Shown: positions 1 to 7,650 of the stretch, piece by piece
How the letters are laid out: every line of letters starts with the position of its first letter
Numbering within the stretch: position 1 is the stretch's first letter
Assembly: GCF_000172555.1 (NCBI RefSeq)
Contig: NZ_ABOX02000008.1
Coordinates: 124,001-188,000, forward strand
DNA: 64,000 bases
Source: Pedosphaera parvula Ellin514
Lineage (GTDB): Bacteria; Verrucomicrobiota; Verrucomicrobiia; Limisphaerales; Pedosphaeraceae
Direction of reading: 5' to 3'
The notes under the pieces: generated by a model
Told to the model about the DNA's origin: nothing
The model's database searches: none
Seen by the model: only the letters and a program-made list of their open reading frames with translations
Made by a program: the position numbers and the translations under genes

Positions 1-598
1 GTGGCGAGATCTGCAAACACAACTTCTCCCAATGGCTGGCCAGCCACCAACGGCCTTTGATGCGCACCCCGTGATAAAGCAGGAGACTGCGGCCCTGAGC
101 CTCCAGGCGCAGTTTGTGCGCCTGGAGCTGTTCGCGCTGACGGCTTTCCGCCCGGGCCAGTTCCTCCTCCGGCGTGGGTACGCGCACGATGGCCAGAGAT
201 CGCTCGTTGCCCTGCACGTAGCTGGATAGCCGCTGGGCCAGAGCGAGGGCATCGGTCTTGTCGGTTTTGACTCCCTTGCCCCGCTCGTCCCAGTTCTGGG
301 GGCAGATGACGTAGTTGGTGATGCCCAGCTCGGCAAGTTTTCGGTGGAGACCGTAGCCAAAGGGACCAGCCTCGTAACAGGTGTAAACCTTTTCAGCGAG
401 GGAGAGTTGTTTCTTCACCCAGACCAGAAAATCCTGGGGCGTGAATTTCTGGGCCGGCTGGGGCGTGGCGTGATCGACCTGCCGGACCACGCGATAACTG
501 TCGGCGTGCACATCGATGCCCAGCTTGATGCTCTTGGCTTTGGGAGCGTTTTGTGTTGAGGTTGTGGGGTGGGTATTGGTGTTGGTTTGTTTTTTCAT
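1..598 (-). CDS. IS110-family transposase, N-terminal part (runs off the window)
   Basis: The reading frame begins at an ATG ending at 598 and is open to the window edge, giving about 199 residues. It has the IS110 N-terminal DEDD catalytic layout: 'LGIDVHADSY' near residue 27 (first Asp), 'YEAGPFGYGL' near residue 80 (Glu), and 'KTDKTDALALA' near residue 116 (last Asp pair). A Glu/Arg-rich helical stretch follows, as in the family before the C-terminal Ser domain. IS110 enzymes cut and rejoin DNA with a DEDD plus serine mechanism and are guided by a bridge RNA encoded in the element's non-coding end. The C-terminal half, the stop codon and one element end lie outside the window, so intactness cannot be judged. 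No strong ribosome site is visible. Confidence 0.85.
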   Translation of the reverse strand, partial: MKKQTNTNTHPTTSTQNAPKAKSIKLGIDVHADSYRVVRQVDHATPQPAQKFTPQDFLVWVKKQLSLAEKVYTCYEAGPFGYGLHRKLAELGITNYVICPQNWDERGKGVKTDKTDALALAQRLSSYVQGNERSLAIVRVPTPEEELARAESRQREQLQAHKLRLEAQGRSLLLYHGVRIKGRWWLASHWEKLCLQISP

Positions 599-648
599 AT
601 AACCATTGGTGTAGCGCTGTTTCGCTCACCCGCCAATACCCATATCAT

Positions 649-846
649 CTATAACGCGGCGGGCTTTCAGCCCTTGGGAATTGGGGGGAAGTGGGGGAAA
701 ATATTGGTGCGATTGAATCCTTCGGTTGGGCTGGGGGGAGTGGTTGGCGTTATGAGGCCGAAGGTTTTAAAGAAGACGTTTAACCCGGGGCTTAGCGCAT
801 TCTGCGCTTCACCCCGAGCTATAACGGGGGCGGGCTTTCAGCCCTT
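649..846. repeat. Intergenic repeat family A, copy 1 plus a partial copy
   Basis: Bases 711-846 match 2541-2679 along their length, from 'gattgaatccttcggtt' to 'gcgggctttcagccctt'. The last part, including 'gcgggctttcagccctt', also occurs alone at 649-675. The unit holds short palindromes (for example 'ggctttcagcc') and no convincing reading frame, so it looks like a REP-type non-coding repeat. It fills most of the stretch between the transposase and the next gene. Its mate lies just past the 3' end of the GH79-like gene, so the two copies bracket that gene in the same orientation. Confidence 0.75.
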
Positions 847-947
847 TTCAGTTTGCGCCAGAGGCGAGGATGGAAGAGGGCGCATTCGTTACCGCCGGCG
901 TGGATGCGCAAACACGGATCGTGGCAGCCGGAGGCATTGTTAATTAA

Positions 948-2378
948 ATGAAACTGATTTCAGGATTGATAAGATTGATTTGTGTCGTTGGTCTTTGGGG
1001 CGGGGCGGCAGTGGCGCAGTCGCCGATTGACCTGACGATTGGAACGGAGACATCCGGCGCAACCATTCCGGATGATTTCGTCGGGTTGAGTTTTGGGATG
1101 AAGGCTCTTTTGCCCAAGGAAGGCGGTACACATTTTTTCAGCGCCACCAACACGTCCCTCATTACCCTCTTCCAGAACGTTGGTATTACCCATTTGCGTG
1201 TGGGAGGAACGACGGTCGAATCACCTGTCACCACGCCAATCCCTGGCGAAACGGACATCGACAACCTGTTTGCTTTTGTCCGCGCTGCCCGTGTGAAAAA
1301 GGTGATCTATTCCTTGCGCCTGCTGGAACCCGATCCCGCAATGCATTATGCCGAAACCAACGCTGTCCTTGCCAAATATATCTGGAGCCATTATCGGTCG
1401 AACCTCGACTGCTTTGCGCTTGGCAATGAGCCCGACCTCCGGCGCGTTTACAATCAGGATTGGGCCATTACCAATTTTACGACTTACATTGGTCGATGGG
1501 AGAAATTTGCTTCTGCCATTAGCAATGCTGTGCCCGAGGCGAAGTTCGCCGGACCGGATGCAAGCAGCGGCAACGTTCACTGGACGATCGATTTTGCCGA
1601 TGCGGAAAAGAATTCGGGCCTGATCAGTGCTGTTGTGGAGCATTTTTATGTTGGCGGAGCGGGGCGGGGCCTGAGTCCCGCAGAGGGAATCGAGACGATG
1701 CTGTCGCCCGATTGGATTAAGGCCAACCAAACGATCTACGACAAGGTGACAGCGGTCGTTTTGTCGAACGGGTTGCCGTTTCGATTCACCGAGGCGAACG
1801 ATCATTATACCGGCGGGGTACCGGGTGGAAGCGACACCTTCGCGGGAGCCTTGTGGGCGCTGGATTTTCTTCATTGGTGGGCGGCGCATGATGCCAAAGG
1901 TGTTGATTTTCACAACACGCAATGGGCGGTGAATGGAGCTCTCACTTTGGATGCTCAGGGGCGTGTGACGATCAATCCGAAGGCATATGGGCTTGCGGTG
2001 TTTAATCTTGGCGGGCACGGCCGGGTTCAACCGATTTCGATCTCCAATCCGGACGGGGTTAATCTGACGGCTTATGCGGTGCGTGATGGTGGGAATCTTT
2101 TTGTGACCATCATCAACAAGGATCACGGCGCTGGTGCGCGCGGGGCAGAGGTGACGATTCGGGCGGATGGAATGAGCGGGCGCGCCGAGGCGATGTTCCT
2201 GACTGCACCGGGCGGTGATGCTGCGGCGAAAACGGATGTGATGCTCGGGGGTAAGTTGATAACAAACGATGGCCCGTGGCGTGGGAAGTGGGTGAGGGTA
2301 AAGTCAGCTAAAGCGGGTGAATGGAGGGTAGGGGTGGAGAAGACGTCCGCGGTGGTGGTGAGGATTGGGGGCAGGTAA
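948..2378 (+). CDS. Secreted GH79-like glycoside hydrolase (heparanase/beta-glucuronidase type)
   Basis: This is a 476-residue protein with a signal peptide (hydrophobic 8-22, cleavage near AVAQ-SP). The TIM-barrel part carries the two clan GH-A carboxylates in expected settings: 'FALGNEPDL' with acid/base Glu161, and 'FRFTEANDHY' with nucleophile Glu282. The C-terminal 100 residues look like the beta-sandwich that follows the barrel in GH79 and related families. GH79 enzymes remove uronic-acid or related sugars from proteoglycans and plant polymers; the actual substrate cannot be told. GGAGG at 930-934 lies somewhat far (13 nt) from the ATG. The gene stands alone between two copies of repeat family A, so it may have arrived as a separate cassette. 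GH30 or GH39 relatives are alternatives. Confidence 0.65.
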   Translation: MKLISGLIRLICVVGLWGGAAVAQSPIDLTIGTETSGATIPDDFVGLSFGMKALLPKEGGTHFFSATNTSLITLFQNVGITHLRVGGTTVESPVTTPIPGETDIDNLFAFVRAARVKKVIYSLRLLEPDPAMHYAETNAVLAKYIWSHYRSNLDCFALGNEPDLRRVYNQDWAITNFTTYIGRWEKFASAISNAVPEAKFAGPDASSGNVHWTIDFADAEKNSGLISAVVEHFYVGGAGRGLSPAEGIETMLSPDWIKANQTIYDKVTAVVLSNGLPFRFTEANDHYTGGVPGGSDTFAGALWALDFLHWWAAHDAKGVDFHNTQWAVNGALTLDAQGRVTINPKAYGLAVFNLGGHGRVQPISISNPDGVNLTAYAVRDGGNLFVTIINKDHGAGARGAEVTIRADGMSGRAEAMFLTAPGGDAAAKTDVMLGGKLITNDGPWRGKWVRVKSAKAGEWRVGVEKTSAVVVRIGGR

Positions 2379-2540
2379 ATTCCATGACATTTTGGCGCAC
2401 AAAACGTGAGTGGCGAGGTGTCGCACGTTGCACGCAGAAAAGGTGCGGATGTGTGGGGATGCCAAGAATTACAAATTGTGTTTTTGAGCTTTCAATCAGT
2501 GAGAGAGCTGAGCGCGATAGGTTCGCGAGGAATTTGGCGT

Positions 2541-2679
2541 GATTGAATCCTTCGGTTGAACTCGCAAGTGCAGGCTGGCGTTATGGGTCCGAAGATTTTT
2601 AAGAGGACATTAACCCGGGGCTCAGCGCTGCTTTGCGCGCTTCACCCCGGGCTATAACGTGGGCGGGCTTTCAGCCCTT
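2541..2679. repeat. Intergenic repeat family A, copy 2
   Basis: This is a direct-orientation match to 711-846, with shared blocks 'gattgaatccttcggtt', 'taacccggggct', 'gcgcttcacccc' and 'gggcgggctttcagccctt'. It occupies most of the 390-bp gap between the GH79-like gene and pyrB. No gene is supported here. Confidence 0.75.
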
Positions 2680-2771
2680 AGGAAAGGGGCGAAGACGGAT
2701 CTGAAGTGGTCGAAGAAGAAAAAACGGAGCCACTCACGAAAATCGCCCTTTTAATGAGGAATGATTTTAAA

Positions 2772-3710
2772 TCAGCCGACTTCCTGGGGGCCTTTGCCGC
2801 CGTTAATGAGGAAGAGGACGGCCATGCGGACGGCGAGGCCGTTGGTGACTTGTTCGAGGATGACGGAGCGGCCGCAATCGGCAATCTCGCTGTCGATTTC
2901 CACGCCACGATTAATGGGGCCCGGGTGCATGATGAGGGCGTCGGGTTTGGTGATGGCGAGGCGTTTTTTGTTCAAGCCAAACAAGCTGGTGTATTCGCCC
3001 AGGCTGGGAAACATGGATTTGCGCTGACGTTCGTGCTGGATGCGCAGGAGATTAATGATGTCGGCATCGGCGATGGCTTCCTCAACATTGTGAGTGACGC
3101 GACAACCCATCTTCTCGAATACCTTGGGAACCAGGGTGGAAGGGCCGCACAGAGTGACGTGAGCACCCAGTTTCAACAACGCCCAGATGTTGGAGCGGGC
3201 TACGCGGCTGTACAGGATGTCGCCAAGAATCGTGACTTTGAGGCCGGCAATTTTGCCTTTGCGCTCGCGAATGGTGTAAGTATCCAGCAGCGCCTGGGTG
3301 GGATGTTCGTGGGCACCATCGCCGGCATTGATGACGGAGGCGTTTAGGAATCGCGATAGGAAATGCGCTGCGCCGGTGGCGCTGTGACGAATGATGATGA
3401 TGTCCGCGTTAAGTGCTTCGAGATTGCGAGCGGTGTCCTTGAGCGTCTCGCCTTTTTTGAGAGAGGAGGCTTCGGCGGTGAAATTGATGATGTCCGCGGT
3501 CAGGCGTTGCGCTGCCAGTTCGAAGCTGATGCGGGTGCGGGTGGAAGGTTCGATGAACAAGTTGATGACGGTTTTTCCGCGTAGCGCCGGGACTTTTTTG
3601 ATGGCGCGTTCGCCGACCGCCTTGAAAGCGCGGGCAGTGTCGAGAACGGTGTTAATCTCCTCGGGGCTGAGGGATTCTATGTCCAACAGGTGTTTGCGAT
3701 TCCAGCTCAT
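2772..3710 (-). CDS. pyrB: Aspartate carbamoyltransferase, catalytic subunit
   Basis: This 312-residue cytoplasmic protein has the usual family length. It shows the carbamoyl-phosphate loop '[12 protein letters not shown]' (residues 54-65), the 'LKKGET' 80s loop (84-89), '[10 protein letters not shown]' (134-143) and the aspartate-side 'MHPGPINRG' (261-269). It joins carbamoyl phosphate and aspartate to make carbamoyl aspartate, the second step of de novo pyrimidine synthesis. Its ATG overlaps the TGA of pyrR (ATGA at 3707-3710), so the two genes are translationally coupled in one operon. No pyrC or pyrI follows; the next stretch downstream is the repeat at 2541-2679. Confidence 0.97.
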   Translation of the reverse strand: MSWNRKHLLDIESLSPEEINTVLDTARAFKAVGERAIKKVPALRGKTVINLFIEPSTRTRISFELAAQRLTADIINFTAEASSLKKGETLKDTARNLEALNADIIIIRHSATGAAHFLSRFLNASVINAGDGAHEHPTQALLDTYTIRERKGKIAGLKVTILGDILYSRVARSNIWALLKLGAHVTLCGPSTLVPKVFEKMGCRVTHNVEEAIADADIINLLRIQHERQRKSMFPSLGEYTSLFGLNKKRLAITKPDALIMHPGPINRGVEIDSEIADCGRSVILEQVTNGLAVRMAVLFLINGGKGPQEVG

Positions 3711-4240
3711 TTTTTCTGAAGGTAAACGGCATCTTCGCCGCCGGTTTCACTGAGTTGCACCTTCACGTTTTCGTTAAGCGAGGTGGGGACATTCTTGCCG
3801 ACGAAATCGGCCTTGATGGGCAGTTCACGATGGCCGCGATCGATGAGCACAGCAAGTTGGATGCGCTGGGGACGTCCGAAATCATTGAGGGCATCCATGG
3901 CGGCGCGGATCGTGCGGCCGCTGAACAGAACATTGTCGACCAACACGACGGTTTTGGCGGTGATGTCGAAAGGGATGACGGTGGGTTGGATGTTGGGTGT
4001 GATGTGGCGATCCAGGTCGTCACGGTGCATGCTGACGTCCAGGCTGCCAGTGGAAACGGGATGATTCCAGATGCCAGCGAGGATGGTGCTGAGGCGGTGC
4101 GCCAGTTGGACTCCGCCACGCTGGATGCCGATGATGACGACATCTTTGCTGGTTTCGTTGCGCTCCGCGATTTCGTGCGCGATGCGGGTGAGGGCGCGTT
4201 GGAGGGCGGAGGTGTTCAGGATCAGGGTCGAATCGGACAT
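3707..4240 (-). CDS. pyrR: Bifunctional pyrimidine regulator / uracil phosphoribosyltransferase
   Basis: This 177-residue protein matches PyrR in length and pattern. The N-terminus '[14 protein letters not shown]' (residues 15-28), the '[10 protein letters not shown]' loop (38-47), 'DVSMHRDDL' (68-76) and the PRPP loop '[16 protein letters not shown]' (99-114) are all present. In other bacteria PyrR binds a stem-loop in pyr mRNA leaders when UMP is high and causes attenuation, and it has weak uracil phosphoribosyltransferase activity. Here it is first in a two-gene operon with pyrB. A terminator-like hairpin followed by a U-run sits immediately upstream (4241-4270), and no Shine-Dalgarno sequence is visible between it and the ATG. 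The start was kept because upstream sequence does not resemble PyrR. Confidence 0.95.
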   Translation of the reverse strand: MSDSTLILNTSALQRALTRIAHEIAERNETSKDVVIIGIQRGGVQLAHRLSTILAGIWNHPVSTGSLDVSMHRDDLDRHITPNIQPTVIPFDITAKTVVLVDNVLFSGRTIRAAMDALNDFGRPQRIQLAVLIDRGHRELPIKADFVGKNVPTSLNENVKVQLSETGGEDAVYLQKK

Positions 4241-4270
4241 AAAAAAAGTGAGCCGGTGAAGTGCCGGTTC
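4241..4270 (-). promoter_or_regulatory. Terminator-like hairpin just ahead of pyrR (candidate attenuator)
   Basis: On the minus strand, 'GAACCGG' and 'CCGGCTC' form a 7-bp stem with one A-C mismatch around the loop CACTTCA (4250-4270). Seven U residues (4247-4241) follow and touch the pyrR start codon. The shape is that of an intrinsic terminator, in the position where PyrR-controlled attenuators lie. The stem is short. No anti-terminator or PyrR-binding loop was identified, so regulation is inference. Confidence 0.4.
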
Positions 4271-4347
4271 GCGGGGAAATTTAAATTACATTTGTTCATT
4301 GGCAACCTTCGCAACCTCGCAGGATTGCTTTAAAGGACCAGAGATTC

Positions 4348-4575
4348 TCAGATATCGGTCTTACCTGGAGAATGCCGACTCCTACGCCATTTGGATCGGT
4401 GCTTTACAATCCAATCAGTCAGAGCCCGTTCAAAACCAATATCCTTGCCGGCTTTTTCTGATTCGATCCATTTATGCTTAAGAATCTCCTCGCGCTCTGC
4501 CTGGAACTCGCGATAGAGCGAAGAATTCTTCAGCAAATCACTACCAGTAGGAATGTCTTTTGTGTCGTTAGACAT
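4348..4575 (-). CDS. Small conserved-looking protein of unknown function
   Basis: This is a 75-residue, charged, soluble protein with no signal peptide. Its middle, 'HKWIESEKAGKDIGFERA', resembles a short motif I associate with various small bacterial proteins and with the end of DUF4032-type proteins ('HRW..SE..GRDVG...A..D'). That likeness is from memory and not verified. It stands alone between pyrR and the Mrp gene, in the same direction as both. The start ATG at 4575 fits, and the frame is not antisense to another gene, which favours it being real. Confidence 0.55.
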   Translation of the reverse strand: MSNDTKDIPTGSDLLKNSSLYREFQAEREEILKHKWIESEKAGKDIGFERALTDWIVKHRSKWRRSRHSPGKTDI

Positions 4576-4695
4576 ACTTGCAAAGTCGATTTGTCACGAC
4601 TATGTAACATAGTTTCCGAGAAAACAACCTTATTTCTCTCGGGGTGTGCGCCAATCTACTTACATCAAAATGTAGTGTGGACTCTGATTTGGCAA

Positions 4696-4713
4696 GTAGC
4701 CAAAATAGGCTAC
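4696..4713 (-). terminator. Hairpin just downstream of the Mrp gene
   Basis: GTAGCC-TATTTT-GGCTAC forms a 6-bp stem starting 5 bases past the mrp stop codon on the minus strand. No U-run follows, so if it ends transcription it is not a classical intrinsic terminator. Confidence 0.3.
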
Positions 4714-4717
4714 ACGA

Positions 4718-5764
4718 CTAGCCAAGTTTAGCGCGCAGGTGGTCAGCCACTTGAAGGAAGGCCTTGGCAGCAGGCTTTTCGGGGGCGGATACAACGATTG
4801 GCACGCCTGAATCACCTGCAATGCGGATTTCGGTAAAGATGGGTATCTCGCCTAGAAATGTCACCTTTTGACGCTCGGCTTCAGATTTGCCGCCACCGTG
4901 ACCGAATATTTCAACCCGCTCGCCGTTTGGGGTGGTGAAGTAACTCATATTCTCGACAATTCCCAAAATGGGGACGTTTACCTTTTCGAACATGGCGATG
5001 CCTTTACGGACAACGCCCAATGAGGCTTCCTGGGGGGTGGTAACGATCACGCCACCATCCAAAGGAACGGTTTGGCAAAGGGAAAGCTGGGCATCGCCAG
5101 TGCCGGGGGGGAGATCGACAATCATGTAGTCCAGTTCGCCCCAGGCAACCGAGGTGATGAATTGCTGGATCGTTTTCATGATCATGGGGCCGCGCCAAAT
5201 TACGGGGCTATCCCCCTCGATCAAAAGGCCCATGCTCATGACTTTCACTCCGTGGGCGACGGGAGGGATCATCATGGTTTCGTCCTCCGTGACAGTCGGC
5301 TTGCGGTGAATGCCCATCATGAGGGGAATACTGGGCCCATAGATATCGCAGTCGAGCAAGCCTACCTTGGCGCCGAGATGTTGAAGGGCGCAGGCAAGGT
5401 TGACTGAGGTGGTGGACTTGCCAACACCGCCTTTACCGCTGGCGACAGCGACGATGCGCTTGATGCCGGGAATTTTATTTTGGTTTTGCCAGGGATTTTG
5501 AGCGGCGACTGCCGGTGCGCCGGTGGGGGCCTGCAAATGCACCTGCGCGGCGGTGATGCCGGGAAGGGATTTTAAAACGCGTTCGCTTTCGGTTTTGATC
5601 TGTTGAGCGACCTCGGGTGTGCCCGAGGCGAGTTGCATCGAGACGTTGACGGAGCCGTTGCTGATGTTGACTTGTTTCACCAGACCGAACGAAACGATAT
5701 CGCGGCTGTAGCCGGGATATTTCACGGCTTTGAGTGCCTCTTTAATTTGCTCTTCAGTAATCAT
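4718..5764 (-). CDS. apbC: Mrp/ApbC-type iron-sulfur cluster carrier ATPase
   Basis: This 348-residue cytoplasmic protein has an N-terminal MIP18/DUF59 domain (about 1-80) and a MinD-like P-loop ATPase with the deviant Walker A 'SGKGGVGKST' (109-118). 'LLDCDIYGPSIPLMMG' and 'IVDLPPGTGD' follow. Family members bind and hand over Fe-S clusters in an ATP-dependent way. In many relatives a CxxC pair lies after 'ENMSYF' and bridges the cluster. Here that place reads 'ENMSYFTTPNGERVEIFGHG' and has no cysteines, as in some other cysteine-less members. It is a single-gene unit convergent with nothing close by, and the decarboxylase gene diverges from it upstream. Confidence 0.93.
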   Translation of the reverse strand: MITEEQIKEALKAVKYPGYSRDIVSFGLVKQVNISNGSVNVSMQLASGTPEVAQQIKTESERVLKSLPGITAAQVHLQAPTGAPAVAAQNPWQNQNKIPGIKRIVAVASGKGGVGKSTTSVNLACALQHLGAKVGLLDCDIYGPSIPLMMGIHRKPTVTEDETMMIPPVAHGVKVMSMGLLIEGDSPVIWRGPMIMKTIQQFITSVAWGELDYMIVDLPPGTGDAQLSLCQTVPLDGGVIVTTPQEASLGVVRKGIAMFEKVNVPILGIVENMSYFTTPNGERVEIFGHGGGKSEAERQKVTFLGEIPIFTEIRIAGDSGVPIVVSAPEKPAAKAFLQVADHLRAKLG

Positions 5765-5933
5765 GATATAAATCAGACAAAACCAAATCGGCGCTTTGGA
5801 ACCGGCGCATCGTGTTTGAGGAGTGCGGGCGGTAGGTGCTGCCGTACAAGCAATGTAGAAGGGGTGCCGTCCATGTCAAAAGAATTTCCAGAAAGGTTTA
5901 TCCATGGCATATTGCAGGCGAAGGACTGCCATT

Positions 5934-7592
5934 ATGAAAAAGGCGATTTCCATAGGGGAGTATCTCATCGAGCAACTGCATGCGCATGGGGTCGGCCATG
6001 TCTTCGGCATACCGGGAGATTATGTGTTGGGATTTTATGACCAACTGGCGAAGAGCAAGCTGGTTACGATGGTCAACACCTGTGATGAACAGGGGGCGGG
6101 CTTTGCGGCGGATGCGTATGCGCGGATGCGGGGGTTGGGGGCGGTGTGCATCACCTATTGCGTGGGTGGATTGAAAGTGGCGAATGCGACGGCGGGAGCT
6201 TATGCGGAAAAATCTCCAGTGGTGGTGATCAGCGGCGCGCCGGGGATGAATGAGCGGGAGAAAAATCCATTGTTGCATCACAAGGTCAAGGAATTTGATA
6301 CGCAGAAGAAAGTGTTTGAGCAGATCACCGTGGCCTCGACGGTGTTGAGCGACGCGCAGACAGCGTTCCAGGAAATTGACCGGGTGTTGCACGCAGCGTT
6401 GCGGTACAAGCGGCCGGTATATATCGAGCTGCCACGCGACATGGTGTTCAAGACGGGCATTCAATATTATCGACCGGAGGAGATTCATGAACAGAGCGAC
6501 ACCGAGACATTGCGGGCGGCGCTGGCAGAGGCGGAGGCGATGATCAACAAGGCGAAGAAGCCGGTGTGGCTGGCGGATGTGGAGGTGCATCGGTTTGGAT
6601 TGCAGGACGTATTGATGAAGCTGGTGCACAAGACAAACATTCCGGTGGCGACAACGGTGCTGGGAAAATCGGTGATTGGAGAACAGCATTCATTTTATCT
6701 TGGCGTTTATGAGGGGGCGTTGGGGCGGGATGATGTGCGGCGGTATGTGGAGGGGAGTGATTGCGTGGTGATGTTGGGGGCGTTCTTGACGGACATCAAT
6801 TTGGGAATTTACACGGCGCAGCTGGATCCGATGCGAACGATCTATGCGAACAGCGAGAAGCTTTCGATTCGTTACCACACGTATGAGAATGTGCGGTTCA
6901 AGGATTTCATGCGGGGATTGTTGAAGTTGCGGTTGCGCCGGAGGAAGCTTGGAAAAATTCCCACGCCGCCGCCGATTGGATCGTTCCGCGCGAAGGCAGG
7001 GAACACGCCGGTGACGGTCAAAAGATTGTATCAGCGGATCAATGATTTTCTGGGGGAGAACATGATGGTGGTTGCAGACGTGGGGGACGCGTTGTTTGGG
7101 GCGACGGATTTGTTCATACGGCATCGCACGGAGTTTTTGGCGCCGGCATATTATGCATCGATGGGATTTGCGGTGCCGGCGGGCATTGGAGCGCAGATGG
7201 CGAATCGGAAGTTGCGGCCCCTGGTGTTGGTGGGCGATGGAGCATTTCAAATGACGGGCATGGAGTTGTCTACCGCGGCGCGGTACGGCCTGAATCCGAT
7301 TGTGATCCTGTTGAACAACTTTGGTTATGGCACGGAGCGGCATATGCAGGACGGGGCTTACAATGATGTGTTGCTGTGGCACTACAGCAAGTTGCCGGAG
7401 GTGCTGGGAGCGGGGAAAGGTTTTCTCGTGAAGACGGAAGGGGAGTTGGACAAAGCGCTGGAGGAAGCGAAGAAATGTGAGCACACCTTTTGCCTTTTGG
7501 ACGTGCAGTTGGATCCGGCGGATCGGTCGCCAGCGTTGCAGCGATTGGCGGAGCGGCTGGCGTTGGGAGTTTCTTCGGCGCGAGTGGTGTAA
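5934..7592 (+). CDS. ThDP-dependent 2-oxoacid decarboxylase (pyruvate or indolepyruvate decarboxylase type)
   Basis: The protein has 552 residues from an ATG preceded by AAGGA at 5921-5925. An ATG 10 codons earlier is less likely because it lacks such a site. Domains run PYR (1-175), central (190-345) and PP (355-552). Visible landmarks are the cofactor-activating Glu52 in 'TCDEQGAGFAADAYAR', the His pair 115-116 in 'PLLHHKVKEF' that marks pyruvate/indolepyruvate decarboxylases, and the ThDP-Mg motif 'GDGAFQMTG' (434-442) with Asn461-Asn462. Such enzymes turn 2-oxo acids into aldehydes and CO2, for fermentation to ethanol or for aromatic amino acid turnover. Which substrate is used is not decidable. 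It is monocistronic and convergent with parC. Confidence 0.88.
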   Translation: MKKAISIGEYLIEQLHAHGVGHVFGIPGDYVLGFYDQLAKSKLVTMVNTCDEQGAGFAADAYARMRGLGAVCITYCVGGLKVANATAGAYAEKSPVVVISGAPGMNEREKNPLLHHKVKEFDTQKKVFEQITVASTVLSDAQTAFQEIDRVLHAALRYKRPVYIELPRDMVFKTGIQYYRPEEIHEQSDTETLRAALAEAEAMINKAKKPVWLADVEVHRFGLQDVLMKLVHKTNIPVATTVLGKSVIGEQHSFYLGVYEGALGRDDVRRYVEGSDCVVMLGAFLTDINLGIYTAQLDPMRTIYANSEKLSIRYHTYENVRFKDFMRGLLKLRLRRRKLGKIPTPPPIGSFRAKAGNTPVTVKRLYQRINDFLGENMMVVADVGDALFGATDLFIRHRTEFLAPAYYASMGFAVPAGIGAQMANRKLRPLVLVGDGAFQMTGMELSTAARYGLNPIVILLNNFGYGTERHMQDGAYNDVLLWHYSKLPEVLGAGKGFLVKTEGELDKALEEAKKCEHTFCLLDVQLDPADRSPALQRLAERLALGVSSARVV

Positions 7593-7624
7593 AAAAATCC
7601 AGCGGGTCGTTTATTCCCGCTGGA
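7591..7624 (-). terminator. Intrinsic terminator of the parE-parC operon
   Basis: A perfect 9-bp stem, TCCAGCGGG/CCCGCTGGA (7598-7606 and 7616-7624), is followed on the minus strand by seven U residues (7597-7591). The U-run overlaps the stop codon of the convergent decarboxylase gene, so the two units end back to back. On the plus strand no U-run follows the stem. Confidence 0.85.
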
Positions 7625-7650
7625 GTGTGACTTCAAATTTACTGTTTCTA

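Noticed and set aside
1221-2126. 301-codon minus-strand frame
   Set aside because: It is antisense to the GH79-like gene, has no ribosome site, and its composition follows from the codon use of the opposite strand.
4718-5764. Loss of the CxxC motif as a sign that the Mrp gene is defective
   Set aside because: Walker motifs and the rest of the protein are intact, and cysteine-less Mrp proteins are, to my knowledge, known in other bacteria.
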